Translations under genes and position numbers: made by a program
Part shown: positions 34,576 to 43,477 of the stretch, in pieces
Layout: each line of letters starts with the position of its first letter
Numbering within the stretch: the first letter of the stretch is position 1
The notes under the pieces: model-generated
Seen by the model: only the letters and a program-made list of their open reading frames with translations
The model's database searches: none
Told to the model about the DNA's origin: nothing
Assembly: GCF_045223415.1 (NCBI RefSeq)
Contig: NZ_JBEQZJ010000012.1
Span: 22,094 to 86,093, forward strand
Direction: 5' to 3'
Source: Hoskinsella mucinilytica
GTDB lineage: Bacteria > Bacillota_I > Bacilli_A > Erysipelotrichales > Erysipelotrichaceae
DNA: 64,000 nt

Positions 34576-35345
34576 GTTATTTTGTGAAAAGAAGAAGGCA
34601 TTTATTATTTCTTGTATGTATGGTCATTGTATTTTTGTTTTTAGCAACCTTACGTTTAGAAATCAATTGGCTTTCGATCTTGATGAATGCAAGGACGTCT
34701 TTTGATCGCTTTATGGTAGAGTATATTCCATTGGATGTTTCTGAATTATCTTCACAGTTATATCAGCTATGGATTACGGTTGTCATTAGTATTGCCGGTG
34801 CGTTTGTCGGTATGGTTCTTGCGTTTTTTTCTTCCTTGGCATTATCTAAGCATACAGGAAAACATAAGGCATTGACCTATGTAGTGAGAAGTTTTGCGTC
34901 TTTTACCAGAAACATTCCGGAAGCTGTTTGGGCAATCTTATTGATCCCGTTTTTATGGTTTGGGGAGTTTCTTGGGTTTCTTGTTATGTGTATCATCTCA
35001 TATGGCTTTTTGACTAGAACCTTTGCGGATGAAATAGATGAAGCAAATAGCAATTGTCTTGAAGCATTGAGTGCCACCGGTGCAGGTTATTGGCAAATCG
35101 TATTTCATGGTGTGATTCCCGAAACAATGCCATCTTTGATATCTTGGAGCTTATATGCAGCGGAAAACAATATTCGAAGTGCAACGGTAGTTGGCATGCT
35201 TGCGGGCGGTGGAATCGGTTGGTTGATGGGTGTGTATAAAGGCTTTTATCAAATGCATCTTATGGCAACAAGCATCGTATTGATCGTTCTTGTGGTCATT
35301 TTGACAGATCAGATATCAACTCAGATCAGAAAGAGGTTATTATAA
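34572..35345 (+). CDS. phnE: Phosphonate ABC transporter permease 1
   Basis: The 257-residue membrane protein of the PhnE family has about six helices and the coupling motif EALSATGAGYWQIVFHGVIPETMPSLISW. It is the first of two permease genes, which together form the heterodimeric channel. Its ATG overlaps the phnC stop (ATGA) and its stop overlaps the next ATG (TAATG), indicating tight translational coupling. Confidence 0.93.
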   Translation: MSYFVKRRRHLLFLVCMVIVFLFLATLRLEINWLSILMNARTSFDRFMVEYIPLDVSELSSQLYQLWITVVISIAGAFVGMVLAFFSSLALSKHTGKHKALTYVVRSFASFTRNIPEAVWAILLIPFLWFGEFLGFLVMCIISYGFLTRTFADEIDEANSNCLEALSATGAGYWQIVFHGVIPETMPSLISWSLYAAENNIRSATVVGMLAGGGIGWLMGVYKGFYQMHLMATSIVLIVLVVILTDQISTQIRKRLL

Positions 35346-36205
35346 TGGAAACATCTATGACATTACAGAAACAAACATCTACGTTACAAAGGAAAAAAAG
35401 AGGCCGGTATCGTATCAAACAGGTGGATAAAACTTCTCGTATGATATTAGGAATTCTAGTTGTTTTTGCATTTGTTTTTCTTTATTTTATTACGGTTATG
35501 TGTGAATATCGTTGGGATCAGGTGCGCATTGATTTTATTTTAGAAATCTTACCAAAGTTTGTTGATTTCTCACAACTATCTTCCTCTTTTTGGCAAAGTA
35601 TCGGTTATTCTTTGATCAATACGGTGTTATTGAGTGTGGTCACTACGCTTCTTGGGGCTATGATTGGATTGTTTCTTGGTCTTGGCGCAGCCAGAAATTT
35701 ATCTCATCCTTTTATATCCAATGTGATTCGTGCATTTGCGGGATTTATTAGGGCAGTACCTACGATCATTTGGGCAATCTTGTTTGTATCAGGATTTGGT
35801 TTGAGCGCTACTACTGCAATTGTCGGGATGTCATTTCATAGCATTGCGTATTTTATCAAATCCTATTCTGAGGCTTTTGAAGAGGTAGAGGAAGGAACAT
35901 TAGAGGCAATGCGTGCTACCGGTGCGAATTGGTGGCAGATCGTAACCAGTGCGATTCTTCCATCTTCATTCACCAAAATGATATCTTGGGTTGCGATGCG
36001 TAGTGAAATGAATTTTGCGGCTGCGGTTATCATTGGACCTGCAGTCGGTGTACCGGGAACGATCGGTTCCATTTTAAATCAATGCTCAAGAGCAGGTGAT
36101 TATGGGGGCCTTGGTTTATGTGTGTTGACGATTTTTCTAACAGCATTGGTGTTTGAAGTGATGATTACCAGATATAAACAAAAAACCATTGTAAATGCAT
36201 CTTAA
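35345..36205 (+). CDS. phnE: Phosphonate ABC transporter permease 2
   Basis: The 286-residue second PhnE permease has a basic N-terminal extension (KKRGRYRIKQVDK) before the first helix and the coupling segment EAMRATGANWWQIVTSAILPSSFTK. Two-permease arrangements of PhnE are usual in Firmicutes. A short weak hairpin with a T stretch near 36206-36232 may end this transcript before the phnG promoter. Confidence 0.93.
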   Translation: METSMTLQKQTSTLQRKKRGRYRIKQVDKTSRMILGILVVFAFVFLYFITVMCEYRWDQVRIDFILEILPKFVDFSQLSSSFWQSIGYSLINTVLLSVVTTLLGAMIGLFLGLGAARNLSHPFISNVIRAFAGFIRAVPTIIWAILFVSGFGLSATTAIVGMSFHSIAYFIKSYSEAFEEVEEGTLEAMRATGANWWQIVTSAILPSSFTKMISWVAMRSEMNFAAAVIIGPAVGVPGTIGSILNQCSRAGDYGGLGLCVLTIFLTALVFEVMITRYKQKTIVNAS

Positions 36206-36270
36206 GAGAAGGTCGAAGGATCTTCTTTTTTCTTATGATCAGAAATGTGTTTTTTTCGTTAACGCTAAAT

Positions 36271-36324
36271 AAAACAAAACATTTACCTTCTGTTAACAGA
36301 AAATACAAGTAATCAAGGTACACT
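36271..36324 (+). promoter_or_regulatory. Pho box and promoter of the C-P lyase operon
   Basis: AAAACA (36271), TTTACC (36282), TTAACA (36293) and TACAAG (36304) are spaced every 11 bp, and TACACT (36319-36324) as -10 starts 9 bp after the last. This is the third copy of the same arrangement in the locus. Confidence 0.72.
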
Positions 36325-36348
36325 AAGCCTGTACACAAGGAGGATATG

Positions 36349-36771
36349 ATGAAACGAAAAGAGCGTACACAGATTCTGGTTCATTGTCGAGGATCATTCT
36401 TACGGAAATGGGCAAAACGTCTGGAAGAAGAAGCAGAGATGAAGATGATAGAAGAGCCTAGCATGGGTCTGGTGATGATCCAAATGCGAGAAAGCGGGAA
36501 ACAGTCATTGTTTTATCCCGGTGAGATTTTGGTTTCTGAAGCAAAAGTGGAATGCAAGGGGATCGTCGGTATTGGTATCCTCACCGGAAATGAGCTTCAA
36601 AAGGCATATGATCTGGCGGTAATCGATGCTGCTTATGGTGCAAGATTAGCGCCTATTCAAGATTTAGAGAAAGATTTGATGAAAGAACAAAAGCGACAGA
36701 TGGAACAAAAGAAGATGCAAATGCAGAAGATTTTAGAAACAAAAGTGAACTTTGAAACGATGGATGTATAA
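36349..36771 (+). CDS. phnG: C-P lyase core subunit PhnG
   Basis: The 140-residue PhnG, part of the PhnGHIJ core complex, helps PhnI attach methylphosphonate to ribose by displacing adenine from ATP. Recognisable parts are the start RTQILVHCRG, the PSMGLVMIQMRE segment and the GELQ/YDLAVIDAAY-like C-terminal half. I prefer the second of two adjacent ATGs (36349), 5 nt after AAGGAGG. It is the first gene of the degradative operon. Confidence 0.92.
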   Translation: MKRKERTQILVHCRGSFLRKWAKRLEEEAEMKMIEEPSMGLVMIQMRESGKQSLFYPGEILVSEAKVECKGIVGIGILTGNELQKAYDLAVIDAAYGARLAPIQDLEKDLMKEQKRQMEQKKMQMQKILETKVNFETMDV

Positions 36772-36782
36772 GGAGAGCAATG

Positions 36783-37364
36783 ATGAAATTTGATATGGTG
36801 TTTGATGTACAAAAAGCATTTCGTAAGGTAGTAGAAGCATTTTCTTATCCCGGTGATATCGTTTCTTTTCAAGAAGAGGGAAGGTTTCTGGAAGATGTTG
36901 ATGGCTGTTATCCAGCTACCATGATCTTAATGCATATGTTGTTAGATACGGATACAAGCTTTGGGGTGGACAGTGTTGATGATCAGCTGGCACTTCAATG
37001 TAGTAAGATGACACATGCACGAAGGGTTTCTTTTGATAAAGCAGATTATATCTTTGTGACAAAAGAGCATCCACAAAGACTTGCGGAAATCATAGAAGAG
37101 GCGAAAGAGGGAACTTTGGAAAATCCACATCAAAGTGCGACCTTCATTATAGAATGTGAGCAATTGATACAAGATGGGGATCTTATATTGGAGGGTTGTG
37201 GGATCTTAGATGAAAAACGAGTTACGATCCAAATGGAGGAGGCATGGCTTGATGCAAGAGAGAAAAAAAATCACGAGTTTCCTTTAGGAATCGATATGAT
37301 CCTAACGGATGTATTTGGCAATGTTATGGCATTACCAAGAACAACACGGATCAAGAAAGGATGA
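36783..37364 (+). CDS. phnH: C-P lyase core subunit PhnH
   Basis: The 193-residue PhnH is a structural subunit of the C-P lyase core. The N-terminal FDVQKAFRKVVEAFSYPGDIVSF and the C-terminal PLGIDMILTDVFGNVMALPRTTRI are the typical family ends. Of two adjacent ATGs I choose 36783, 6 nt after AGGAGA. It follows phnG by 11 nt. Confidence 0.93.
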   Translation: MKFDMVFDVQKAFRKVVEAFSYPGDIVSFQEEGRFLEDVDGCYPATMILMHMLLDTDTSFGVDSVDDQLALQCSKMTHARRVSFDKADYIFVTKEHPQRLAEIIEEAKEGTLENPHQSATFIIECEQLIQDGDLILEGCGILDEKRVTIQMEEAWLDAREKKNHEFPLGIDMILTDVFGNVMALPRTTRIKKG

Positions 37365-37371
37365 ACAAGAT

Positions 37372-38481
37372 ATGGCATATGTAGCAGTTAAAGGTGGACA
37401 ACAGGCCATTGAAGAAAGCATACGACGTTTAAAATATGAAAGAGTAAAGGGTGGAAAGCTTGCAGATGTTAAAACGATCCAACAAAGTATGAGACAATTG
37501 ATCGATCAAGTTATGAGTGAGGCGAGTTTGTATTCTACTGAATTGGCATCCATTGCGATCAAACAAGGAGAAGGTTCCATGGAAGAGGCAGTATTTTTGC
37601 TTCGTGCCTATCGTTCTACCTTACCTAGAAAATATTACTCTATGACTGTAGAAAGCGAAGATATGGAAATAGAACGAAGGATATCGGCGGCTTTCAAAGA
37701 TATTCCTGACGGTCAAATACTAGGAACGACTTATGATTACACCCACCGATTACTTGATTTTGATTTGCGTAAAGAAAAAGAAAAGGATATCAAGAAATTT
37801 TGTAAGGAATTTATGAAGACAAAGCCGGGGATATTGCCTAAGGATATGAAAATGACCAAGGTGAGTGAGCATCTTCGTCAAGAAGGCTTGTTACCAAAAC
37901 GGAAAAAGGATGATACACCTCCTAAGGATACGACCAAGCAGATGTTAAGCTTTCCTACTGTACGAAGTGAACGTCTTCAGATATTAACTCGAGGAATGAC
38001 CCAGGCAGTGACAGCGCTTGGCTATGCATCTTTACGAGGATATGGTGTTGTCCATCCTACGGTAAGTGAACTTCGTGTCGGTATGCTTCCGATTTACATT
38101 CAAGATCCCTATGGTAGTGAAAAGGAAGAAGATAGCTATTATATCGGATCCTTTAAAGCTAGCGAAGTAGAAAGTTTGATTCCTGTTACAAAAACAAATC
38201 AAGAGGGGCAACATGAACTAGAATTTCAAATCGGTTATGGGATGTGCTATGGGCAAAACGAGACCAAAGCCATTGCGATGAGCATTTTAGATCAATGTTT
38301 GGAAAGTGAGGATAAACGTTTTGCGGTCAATGATGAGGAATTTGTTTTGTATCATATTGATTCTGTAGAGGCAACCGGTTTTATTTCGCATTTGAAACTA
38401 CCACATTATGTAACTTTCCAATCCAAATTAAACAGTATGCGAAAGACGAAAAAGGAACGAAGCGATGAAAAAGAAATATAA
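37372..38481 (+). CDS. phnI: C-P lyase nucleosidase subunit PhnI
   Basis: The 369-residue PhnI catalyses, with PhnG, PhnH and PhnL, the exchange of adenine of ATP for the phosphonate to give ribose 1-phosphonate 5-triphosphate. MAYVAVKGGQQAIEES opens the protein as in the family, and GYASLRGYGVVHPTVSELRVG and IGYGMCYGQNETKAIAMSILD are conserved blocks. I start at 37372 rather than in the upstream frame that overlaps phnH. Its end overlaps phnJ by 17 nt. Confidence 0.95.
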   Translation: MAYVAVKGGQQAIEESIRRLKYERVKGGKLADVKTIQQSMRQLIDQVMSEASLYSTELASIAIKQGEGSMEEAVFLLRAYRSTLPRKYYSMTVESEDMEIERRISAAFKDIPDGQILGTTYDYTHRLLDFDLRKEKEKDIKKFCKEFMKTKPGILPKDMKMTKVSEHLRQEGLLPKRKKDDTPPKDTTKQMLSFPTVRSERLQILTRGMTQAVTALGYASLRGYGVVHPTVSELRVGMLPIYIQDPYGSEKEEDSYYIGSFKASEVESLIPVTKTNQEGQHELEFQIGYGMCYGQNETKAIAMSILDQCLESEDKRFAVNDEEFVLYHIDSVEATGFISHLKLPHYVTFQSKLNSMRKTKKERSDEKEI

Positions 38482-39304
38482 TTTTGCTTTCTTTGATGAA
38501 GGCAGTAAACGTGAAATCAGAAGATCTATCTTAAAGGCAATCAGTATACCGGGGTATCAGGTACCATTTGCTTCTAGAGAAATGCCGATTGCAAGAGGAT
38601 GGGGTACCGGAGGTATTCAGTTAACACTGTCTTTGATCGGACAAAAGGATATCGTTAAGGTAATCGACCAAGGAAATGATGAGAGTGTCAATGCCATTAG
38701 CATTAAAAATCTGATTACAGAAACAACAGGTGTGGAAGTGACCATAGATACGGAAAAGGCGACGTTGATTCAATCTCGTCATAGGATTCCTGAGGTGCCA
38801 CTCACAAGAGATCAGATTTTAATTCTACAAGTACCGACGCCCGAACCTCTACGTGATTATGAAGCAAGCGAACAAATCACCAAACGTTTACATGGTGAAA
38901 AAGAATATACCGGTGCTTGGTTATTGTTGTTTGAACAAATTATGAAGTTTGATGATATGACAAGTGGTGCAGATCATCCTGTGATGGTAAATGATCGCTA
39001 TGTAATGGCACCATCCCCGATTCCAAAATTCGATAATCCGAAAATAGATCATAGTGAGGCTTTGATTCTATTAGGGGCAGGGCGTGAGAAAAAAATCTAT
39101 GCTGTTCCACCATATACAAAGGTCGTATCTTTAGATTTTGAAGATAAGCCATTTCAGGTAGAATCCTTTGAAGGAAAGAAATGTTGCCTTTGTGGCGCAA
39201 GTCATGTTTATTTGGATGAATTCATTCATGAAAGTGATGGTACGACCAGCTATCAATGCAATGATACCAGCTATTGTTTAAAACGAAGAAACGAGAAAGG
39301 ATAA
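38465..39304 (+). CDS. phnJ: C-P lyase PhnJ (radical SAM)
   Basis: The 279-residue PhnJ breaks the carbon-phosphorus bond of ribose 1-phosphonate 5-phosphate, releasing the alkane and the 1,2-cyclic phosphate. The PGYQVPFASREMPIARGWG segment carries the glycyl-radical region, and the C-terminal Cys cluster CCLCG...C...C holds the atypical Fe-S site and catalytic Cys. The reading frame starts inside the end of phnI. All key residues appear intact, so the enzyme should be active. Confidence 0.96.
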   Translation: MKKKYNFAFFDEGSKREIRRSILKAISIPGYQVPFASREMPIARGWGTGGIQLTLSLIGQKDIVKVIDQGNDESVNAISIKNLITETTGVEVTIDTEKATLIQSRHRIPEVPLTRDQILILQVPTPEPLRDYEASEQITKRLHGEKEYTGAWLLLFEQIMKFDDMTSGADHPVMVNDRYVMAPSPIPKFDNPKIDHSEALILLGAGREKKIYAVPPYTKVVSLDFEDKPFQVESFEGKKCCLCGASHVYLDEFIHESDGTTSYQCNDTSYCLKRRNEKG

Positions 39305-39308
39305 CACC

Positions 39309-40148
39309 ATGGAAACAGAACAACCAATGATGAGAGTCGTCAATCTGAATCGACAATTTGGCGATGGCTGTGCATATTGTAAAAATCATAAGCACGAGCT
39401 GAAGGGAAACTATTGTCCTAAGTGTGGAACGGTTTATGCTTGTCAGGATATAAGTTTTGAGGTATATGATGGGGAAATTTTAGGGGTCGTAGGAGAAAGT
39501 GGCAGTGGAAAATCTACCATGATGCAATGTTTGTATTTTGATCAACAGGTAAGTGATGGTGCTTGTTATATCAAAACATATGAACAAGGAGAAACGAATA
39601 TATTCACTCAAACATCGCAACAACAGCGTTATATTCGAAATCATGTATTGGGGATGGTATATCAAAATCCCTATCTTGGATTAAAAATGAATTTTTCCAG
39701 TATTGCGAACATTGCCGAGAAACTCATTGCGGCCGGAAATCGCAATGTAGCCTTTATGAAACAGCGAGGGGAAGAGCTTTTAAATGAGGTGAAAATTCCT
39801 TTATATCGTATGAAGGATGAACCTAGAACCTTTTCAGGAGGGATGCAACAACGTGTACAAATTGCAAAGGCCCTCAGTAATCATCCGCCGATTTTATTAC
39901 TTGATGAGGTCACAACAGGGTTAGATCTTTCCGTACAAGCAAATGTCTTGGATCTAATCAAGCAGATACAACGTGAACTACATGTATCTATGATCGTGGT
40001 ATCTCATGATTTAGGTGTGATCAAGATGCTTGCGGATCGTACCATCGTTATGCTGAATGGAAAAATCATTGAAGAAGGTCTAACCGATCAAATCATGGAA
40101 GATCCTCAGCATCCATATACCCAGCAGTTGGTATATTCATTATTATAA
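39309..40148 (+). CDS. phnK: C-P lyase ATPase PhnK with CxxC insertion
   Basis: The 279-residue ABC-type ATPase binds the C-P lyase core. It has Walker A GESGSGKST, signature FSGGMQQRVQIA, and Walker B ILLLDEVTTGLDLSVQA. Between the first strand and the ABC core, residues 21-39 hold two CxxC motifs (Cys21/Cys24 and Cys36/Cys39), a zinc-ribbon-like insertion absent from E. coli PhnK. The insertion may bind a metal or stabilise docking to PhnJ. It lies 4 nt after phnJ. Confidence 0.93.
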   Translation: METEQPMMRVVNLNRQFGDGCAYCKNHKHELKGNYCPKCGTVYACQDISFEVYDGEILGVVGESGSGKSTMMQCLYFDQQVSDGACYIKTYEQGETNIFTQTSQQQRYIRNHVLGMVYQNPYLGLKMNFSSIANIAEKLIAAGNRNVAFMKQRGEELLNEVKIPLYRMKDEPRTFSGGMQQRVQIAKALSNHPPILLLDEVTTGLDLSVQANVLDLIKQIQRELHVSMIVVSHDLGVIKMLADRTIVMLNGKIIEEGLTDQIMEDPQHPYTQQLVYSLL

Positions 40149-40159
40149 GGAGCAAACTC

Positions 40160-41329
40160 ATGATAGCAATCATAAATGGACAAATCGTATTAGAGCATAG
40201 TATCTTACAGGATCATGTCCTGTTAATTGAAGATGATAAAATATTCGATATCATCCCCAAAGAACAATTTCATCAGGATCAGGTAGAGGAAGTCTATCAT
40301 GCTTATGGTGGATATATCACACCTGGCTTTATTGATATTCATAGCGATCATATCGAAGCAATGGCTGCTCCACGTCCAAGTAGTGTTATGGATATGGAAC
40401 TAGCTGTTTATGAATTTGAAAAAGAATGCTGTACGCATGGAATTACGACCATGTTTCATTCCGTTAGTATTTGGGAAGGGGTTGGCGCATCTCCTATGCG
40501 AAAACCGGAAAATGTCAAAAAGCTGGCTGATATCATCGAAAAAAGCCACTCTCAGTTACATTTGATCCATCACCGTTTTCATATGCGTTTTGAAATCGAT
40601 AACATTGCGCAATTTCCGTTGATGATGGAATATTTAAAGAAACAACGAGTACATCTGATTTCTTTTATGGACCATACACCGGGACAAGGACAATACCGCA
40701 ACATTGAGATATATCGCTCTTATGTTCGCAATAGCAAAAAGCTTAGTGAACAGCAGGTAGAGGAAGAAGTAAAGCGTCGAATGGAGAGTGAAAAGCTGAC
40801 CATTGATCATATCAAAGAAGCCGCTACATTGGCCAAAGAACAAGGTATATCCATCGCTTCACATGATGATGATACCATAGAAAAACTGGATATCGTCAAA
40901 GATTTCGGAGCAACGATCTCAGAATTTCCGATCACATTGGAAGTCGCAGCTGAAGCAAAAAAACGTGGGATGTTTACGGTAGTAGGCGCACCGAATATTT
41001 TGTTAGGTGGTTCCCATTCCGGCAATATGAATGCAGCAGATGCCATTGAAGCAGGTGTCGCAGATATTTTATGTTCCGATTACTATCCTGCAAGTCTTCT
41101 TCATGCTGTTTTTCAAATGGTAGAACGAGGCCAAACGTTAACGGATATGGTGGCAAAGCTAACCATTCAGCCTGCCAGAGCAACTGGAATAGACGCTATC
41201 ACCGGTTCTATCGAGAAAGGAAAAAAAGCTGATTTATTGATCATTACCACCTTACCAAATCATCTACCGGCCATTACGGATGTCTTTGTGGATGGAAAAT
41301 GCATTGAACAGCATCATTATAGGGTATAG
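40160..41329 (+). CDS. phnM: PhnM, ribose 1-phosphonate 5-triphosphate diphosphatase
   Basis: The 389-residue amidohydrolase-fold enzyme removes pyrophosphate from ribose 1-phosphonate 5-triphosphate before the PhnJ step. Metal-site motifs are GFIDIHSDHIE, HFHMRFE, ISFMDHTPGQGQY, ASHDDDT and the late SDYYPASLL. AAGGAG lies about 10 nt upstream of the ATG. The gene order G-H-I-J-K-M with L displaced is noteworthy. Confidence 0.95.
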   Translation: MIAIINGQIVLEHSILQDHVLLIEDDKIFDIIPKEQFHQDQVEEVYHAYGGYITPGFIDIHSDHIEAMAAPRPSSVMDMELAVYEFEKECCTHGITTMFHSVSIWEGVGASPMRKPENVKKLADIIEKSHSQLHLIHHRFHMRFEIDNIAQFPLMMEYLKKQRVHLISFMDHTPGQGQYRNIEIYRSYVRNSKKLSEQQVEEEVKRRMESEKLTIDHIKEAATLAKEQGISIASHDDDTIEKLDIVKDFGATISEFPITLEVAAEAKKRGMFTVVGAPNILLGGSHSGNMNAADAIEAGVADILCSDYYPASLLHAVFQMVERGQTLTDMVAKLTIQPARATGIDAITGSIEKGKKADLLIITTLPNHLPAITDVFVDGKCIEQHHYRV

Positions 41330-41332
41330 TCA

Positions 41333-41959
41333 ATGAAACTAAAAAAAGAGGTCACGATCGAAGAAGATTGTATGATTCAAGATAGCAACTTTGGTGTCTA
41401 TACTAAGGTTGGGGCACACTCGACTTTACAACATGTTAGGATGGGGGATTATTCTTATTGCGAACCGTATACCATGATTCAAAATACCCATATTCATCGG
41501 TTTGTGGATATTGCAAGAAATGTAAGGATCGGAGCTACACAACATCCATTATCACGTGTCAGCGATCATCACTTTACCTATCGACGTTTTATGTATGATA
41601 TGGCACATCAAGATGATGAGGAATTTTTCAAACAACGAGAAGATACCATTACCACGATAGGAAATGATGTGTGGATCGGTCATGGAGCAATCATTGAAGC
41701 CGGTGTTCATATTCAAGATGGTGCAGTAGTAGGAAGTGGAGCAGTGGTGACAAAGGATGTACCGCCTTATGCAATCGTTGCAGGGGTTCCGGCAAAAATT
41801 CTTCGTTATCGTTTCACCAGACCACAAATCGAAGCTCTGCTTGATATTCGCTGGTGGGATTGGCCTGATGATCTTCTTCGTGCACGTTTTGATGATTTTC
41901 TGATGGATATTGATGCATTTATCGTGAAATATAAAGGAGGAAATGAATATGAAGAGTGA
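41333..41959 (+). CDS. Phosphonate-locus hexapeptide-repeat acetyltransferase
   Basis: The 208-residue left-handed beta-helix protein has several hexapeptide repeats and the NDVWIGHGAIIEAGV and GAVVTKDVPPYAIVAGVPAK segments of DapH/xenobiotic-type acyltransferases. A subfamily of these is repeatedly associated with phn operons (phosphonate-associated acetyltransferase). It may acetylate aminoalkylphosphonates, a job done by PhnO in E. coli, but this is inference. It lies 3 nt after phnM and overlaps phnL by 11 nt. Confidence 0.88.
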   Translation: MKLKKEVTIEEDCMIQDSNFGVYTKVGAHSTLQHVRMGDYSYCEPYTMIQNTHIHRFVDIARNVRIGATQHPLSRVSDHHFTYRRFMYDMAHQDDEEFFKQREDTITTIGNDVWIGHGAIIEAGVHIQDGAVVGSGAVVTKDVPPYAIVAGVPAKILRYRFTRPQIEALLDIRWWDWPDDLLRARFDDFLMDIDAFIVKYKGGNEYEE

Positions 41960-42653
41960 TCATCTTTTAGAAATCAAAGGATTAGAAAAGACCTTCCATA
42001 TGTATGTAAATAAAGATAAGGTCATTCATGCTTGTCAAGGAATTGATTTGTCTATTCGAAAAGGCGAATTTATCGGAATTACGGGTAAAAGCGGAAGTGG
42101 TAAATCAACCATATTAAAAGGAATCTATCGTACCAATTTACCACAAAAAGGTAGTATCCTATATGATAGTGAACGCTATGGTGTGATCGATCTTTGTTTG
42201 GCAACTCCTCGTCAAATGATTTATTTGCGAAAACATGAAATCGGTTATGTATCCCAGTTTCTTCATATCATGCCTAGAACAAGCGCAAGATCTATCATTG
42301 AGCATGCGGTCATGGAAATGGGAAAATCCAAGGAAGATGCACAACTTGAGGCAGAGCATATGTTAAAGCATTTTGAGCTAGATCCATCTTTATGGGATTT
42401 ATATCCAAATACGTTTTCTGGAGGCGAAAAGTTAAGGTTGAATATAGCGGCAGCTATGGTAAAAAAACCTAGACTATTACTTTTAGATGAGCCAACGGCA
42501 AGTTTGGATCCTTCTAGCAAACAAAAGGTTAGAGATCTGATCGAACAATTAAAAAAAGAAGGAACGACCATGCTGGGCATCTTTCACGATTTAGAATTCA
42601 TGGAGGGGCTATGTGATCGTGAATTCAATATGCAACAGGGAATGATCGCATGA
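41949..42653 (+). CDS. phnL: C-P lyase ATPase PhnL
   Basis: The 234-residue ABC-type ATPase acts with PhnGHI in the nucleosidase step. It has Walker A GKSGSGKSTI, the PhnL-specific YGVIDLCLATPRQMIYLRK region, signature FSGGEKLRLNIA and Walker B LLLLDEPTASLDP. I choose the ATG at 41949, 8 nt from GGAGG (41936-41940); another ATG at 41943 is too close. Its stop overlaps the next ATG by 4 nt. Confidence 0.93.
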   Translation: MKSDHLLEIKGLEKTFHMYVNKDKVIHACQGIDLSIRKGEFIGITGKSGSGKSTILKGIYRTNLPQKGSILYDSERYGVIDLCLATPRQMIYLRKHEIGYVSQFLHIMPRTSARSIIEHAVMEMGKSKEDAQLEAEHMLKHFELDPSLWDLYPNTFSGGEKLRLNIAAAMVKKPRLLLLDEPTASLDPSSKQKVRDLIEQLKKEGTTMLGIFHDLEFMEGLCDREFNMQQGMIA

Positions 42654-43477
42654 ATCCTTTTGATTTACACCTTCACTCCAACTATTCGGATTCGGATAAA
42701 TCAATATCCGATCTGTTGCAGGAAGCTAGGGATAAGCAAATGAAGGTCATATCGATCAGCGATCATGATACGTTGAAGGCTTATGAGGAATTGAAAGATA
42801 GGAAACTACCTTGTTCTATCGTGAAGGGAATTGAATTATCTACTTTTGATGGGGAAACGGGATCACAGGTTCATATATTAGGTTATGGCTTAGGAGAAGA
42901 TACCTCACATATCGAAAGATTGTGTCAGTCAACACTTTATGAAATGCAAAAGCGATCATTGTGGCAAATCAATCAATTACTTCAACATGGCTATGAATTT
43001 GATCCCAATGAGGTTTTTACCTTAGCGAAAAACAGCACCTCTATATATAAGCAACATATCATGCAAGTTTTGATTCAACATGGGTATAGTGATACCATAT
43101 ATTCAAAAGTTTATCGTTCTCTATTTAAAAACGGTGGTATTTGTGAAAAACGTATTTCACTTCCTGATCCTGAGTCCGCAATTCAAGCGATTCACCAAGA
43201 TGGGGGCATTGCGATTTTAGCACATCCTTTTATCAGTCATATCGATCATGAACTTCAGCGCTTTGTAAGAATGGGAATTGATGGTGTCGAAAGTGGACAT
43301 AGTTCCCATACAGCAGATCAAAGAGCCTATTTACATGAAAAAGCATTGCGTTATGAGCTATTGGAAAGCGGAGGTAGTGATGATCATGGAACCTATGGAG
43401 AAGAACCTAAGATGGGATGTTATCCTTTATGGCAAGGAGGAGAAGAATTGTTATGCAAAGTGAAATGTTGGAGATAG
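42650..43477 (+). CDS. PHP-domain phosphoesterase, likely cyclic ribose phosphate diphosphodiesterase (PhnPP type)
   Basis: The 275-residue PHP-family metal phosphoesterase has DLHLHSNYSD (His7, His9), SISDHDT, IELS and HPF motifs. In Eggerthella a PHP enzyme of this context (PhnPP) hydrolyses 5-phosphoribose 1,2-cyclic phosphate first to ribose 2,5-bisphosphate and then to ribose 5-phosphate. Here no phnP or phnN is present and this gene is 4-nt overlapped with phnL, so I infer the same role: completing the pathway and freeing phosphate. Confidence 0.85.
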   Translation: MNPFDLHLHSNYSDSDKSISDLLQEARDKQMKVISISDHDTLKAYEELKDRKLPCSIVKGIELSTFDGETGSQVHILGYGLGEDTSHIERLCQSTLYEMQKRSLWQINQLLQHGYEFDPNEVFTLAKNSTSIYKQHIMQVLIQHGYSDTIYSKVYRSLFKNGGICEKRISLPDPESAIQAIHQDGGIAILAHPFISHIDHELQRFVRMGIDGVESGHSSHTADQRAYLHEKALRYELLESGGSDDHGTYGEEPKMGCYPLWQGGEELLCKVKCWR

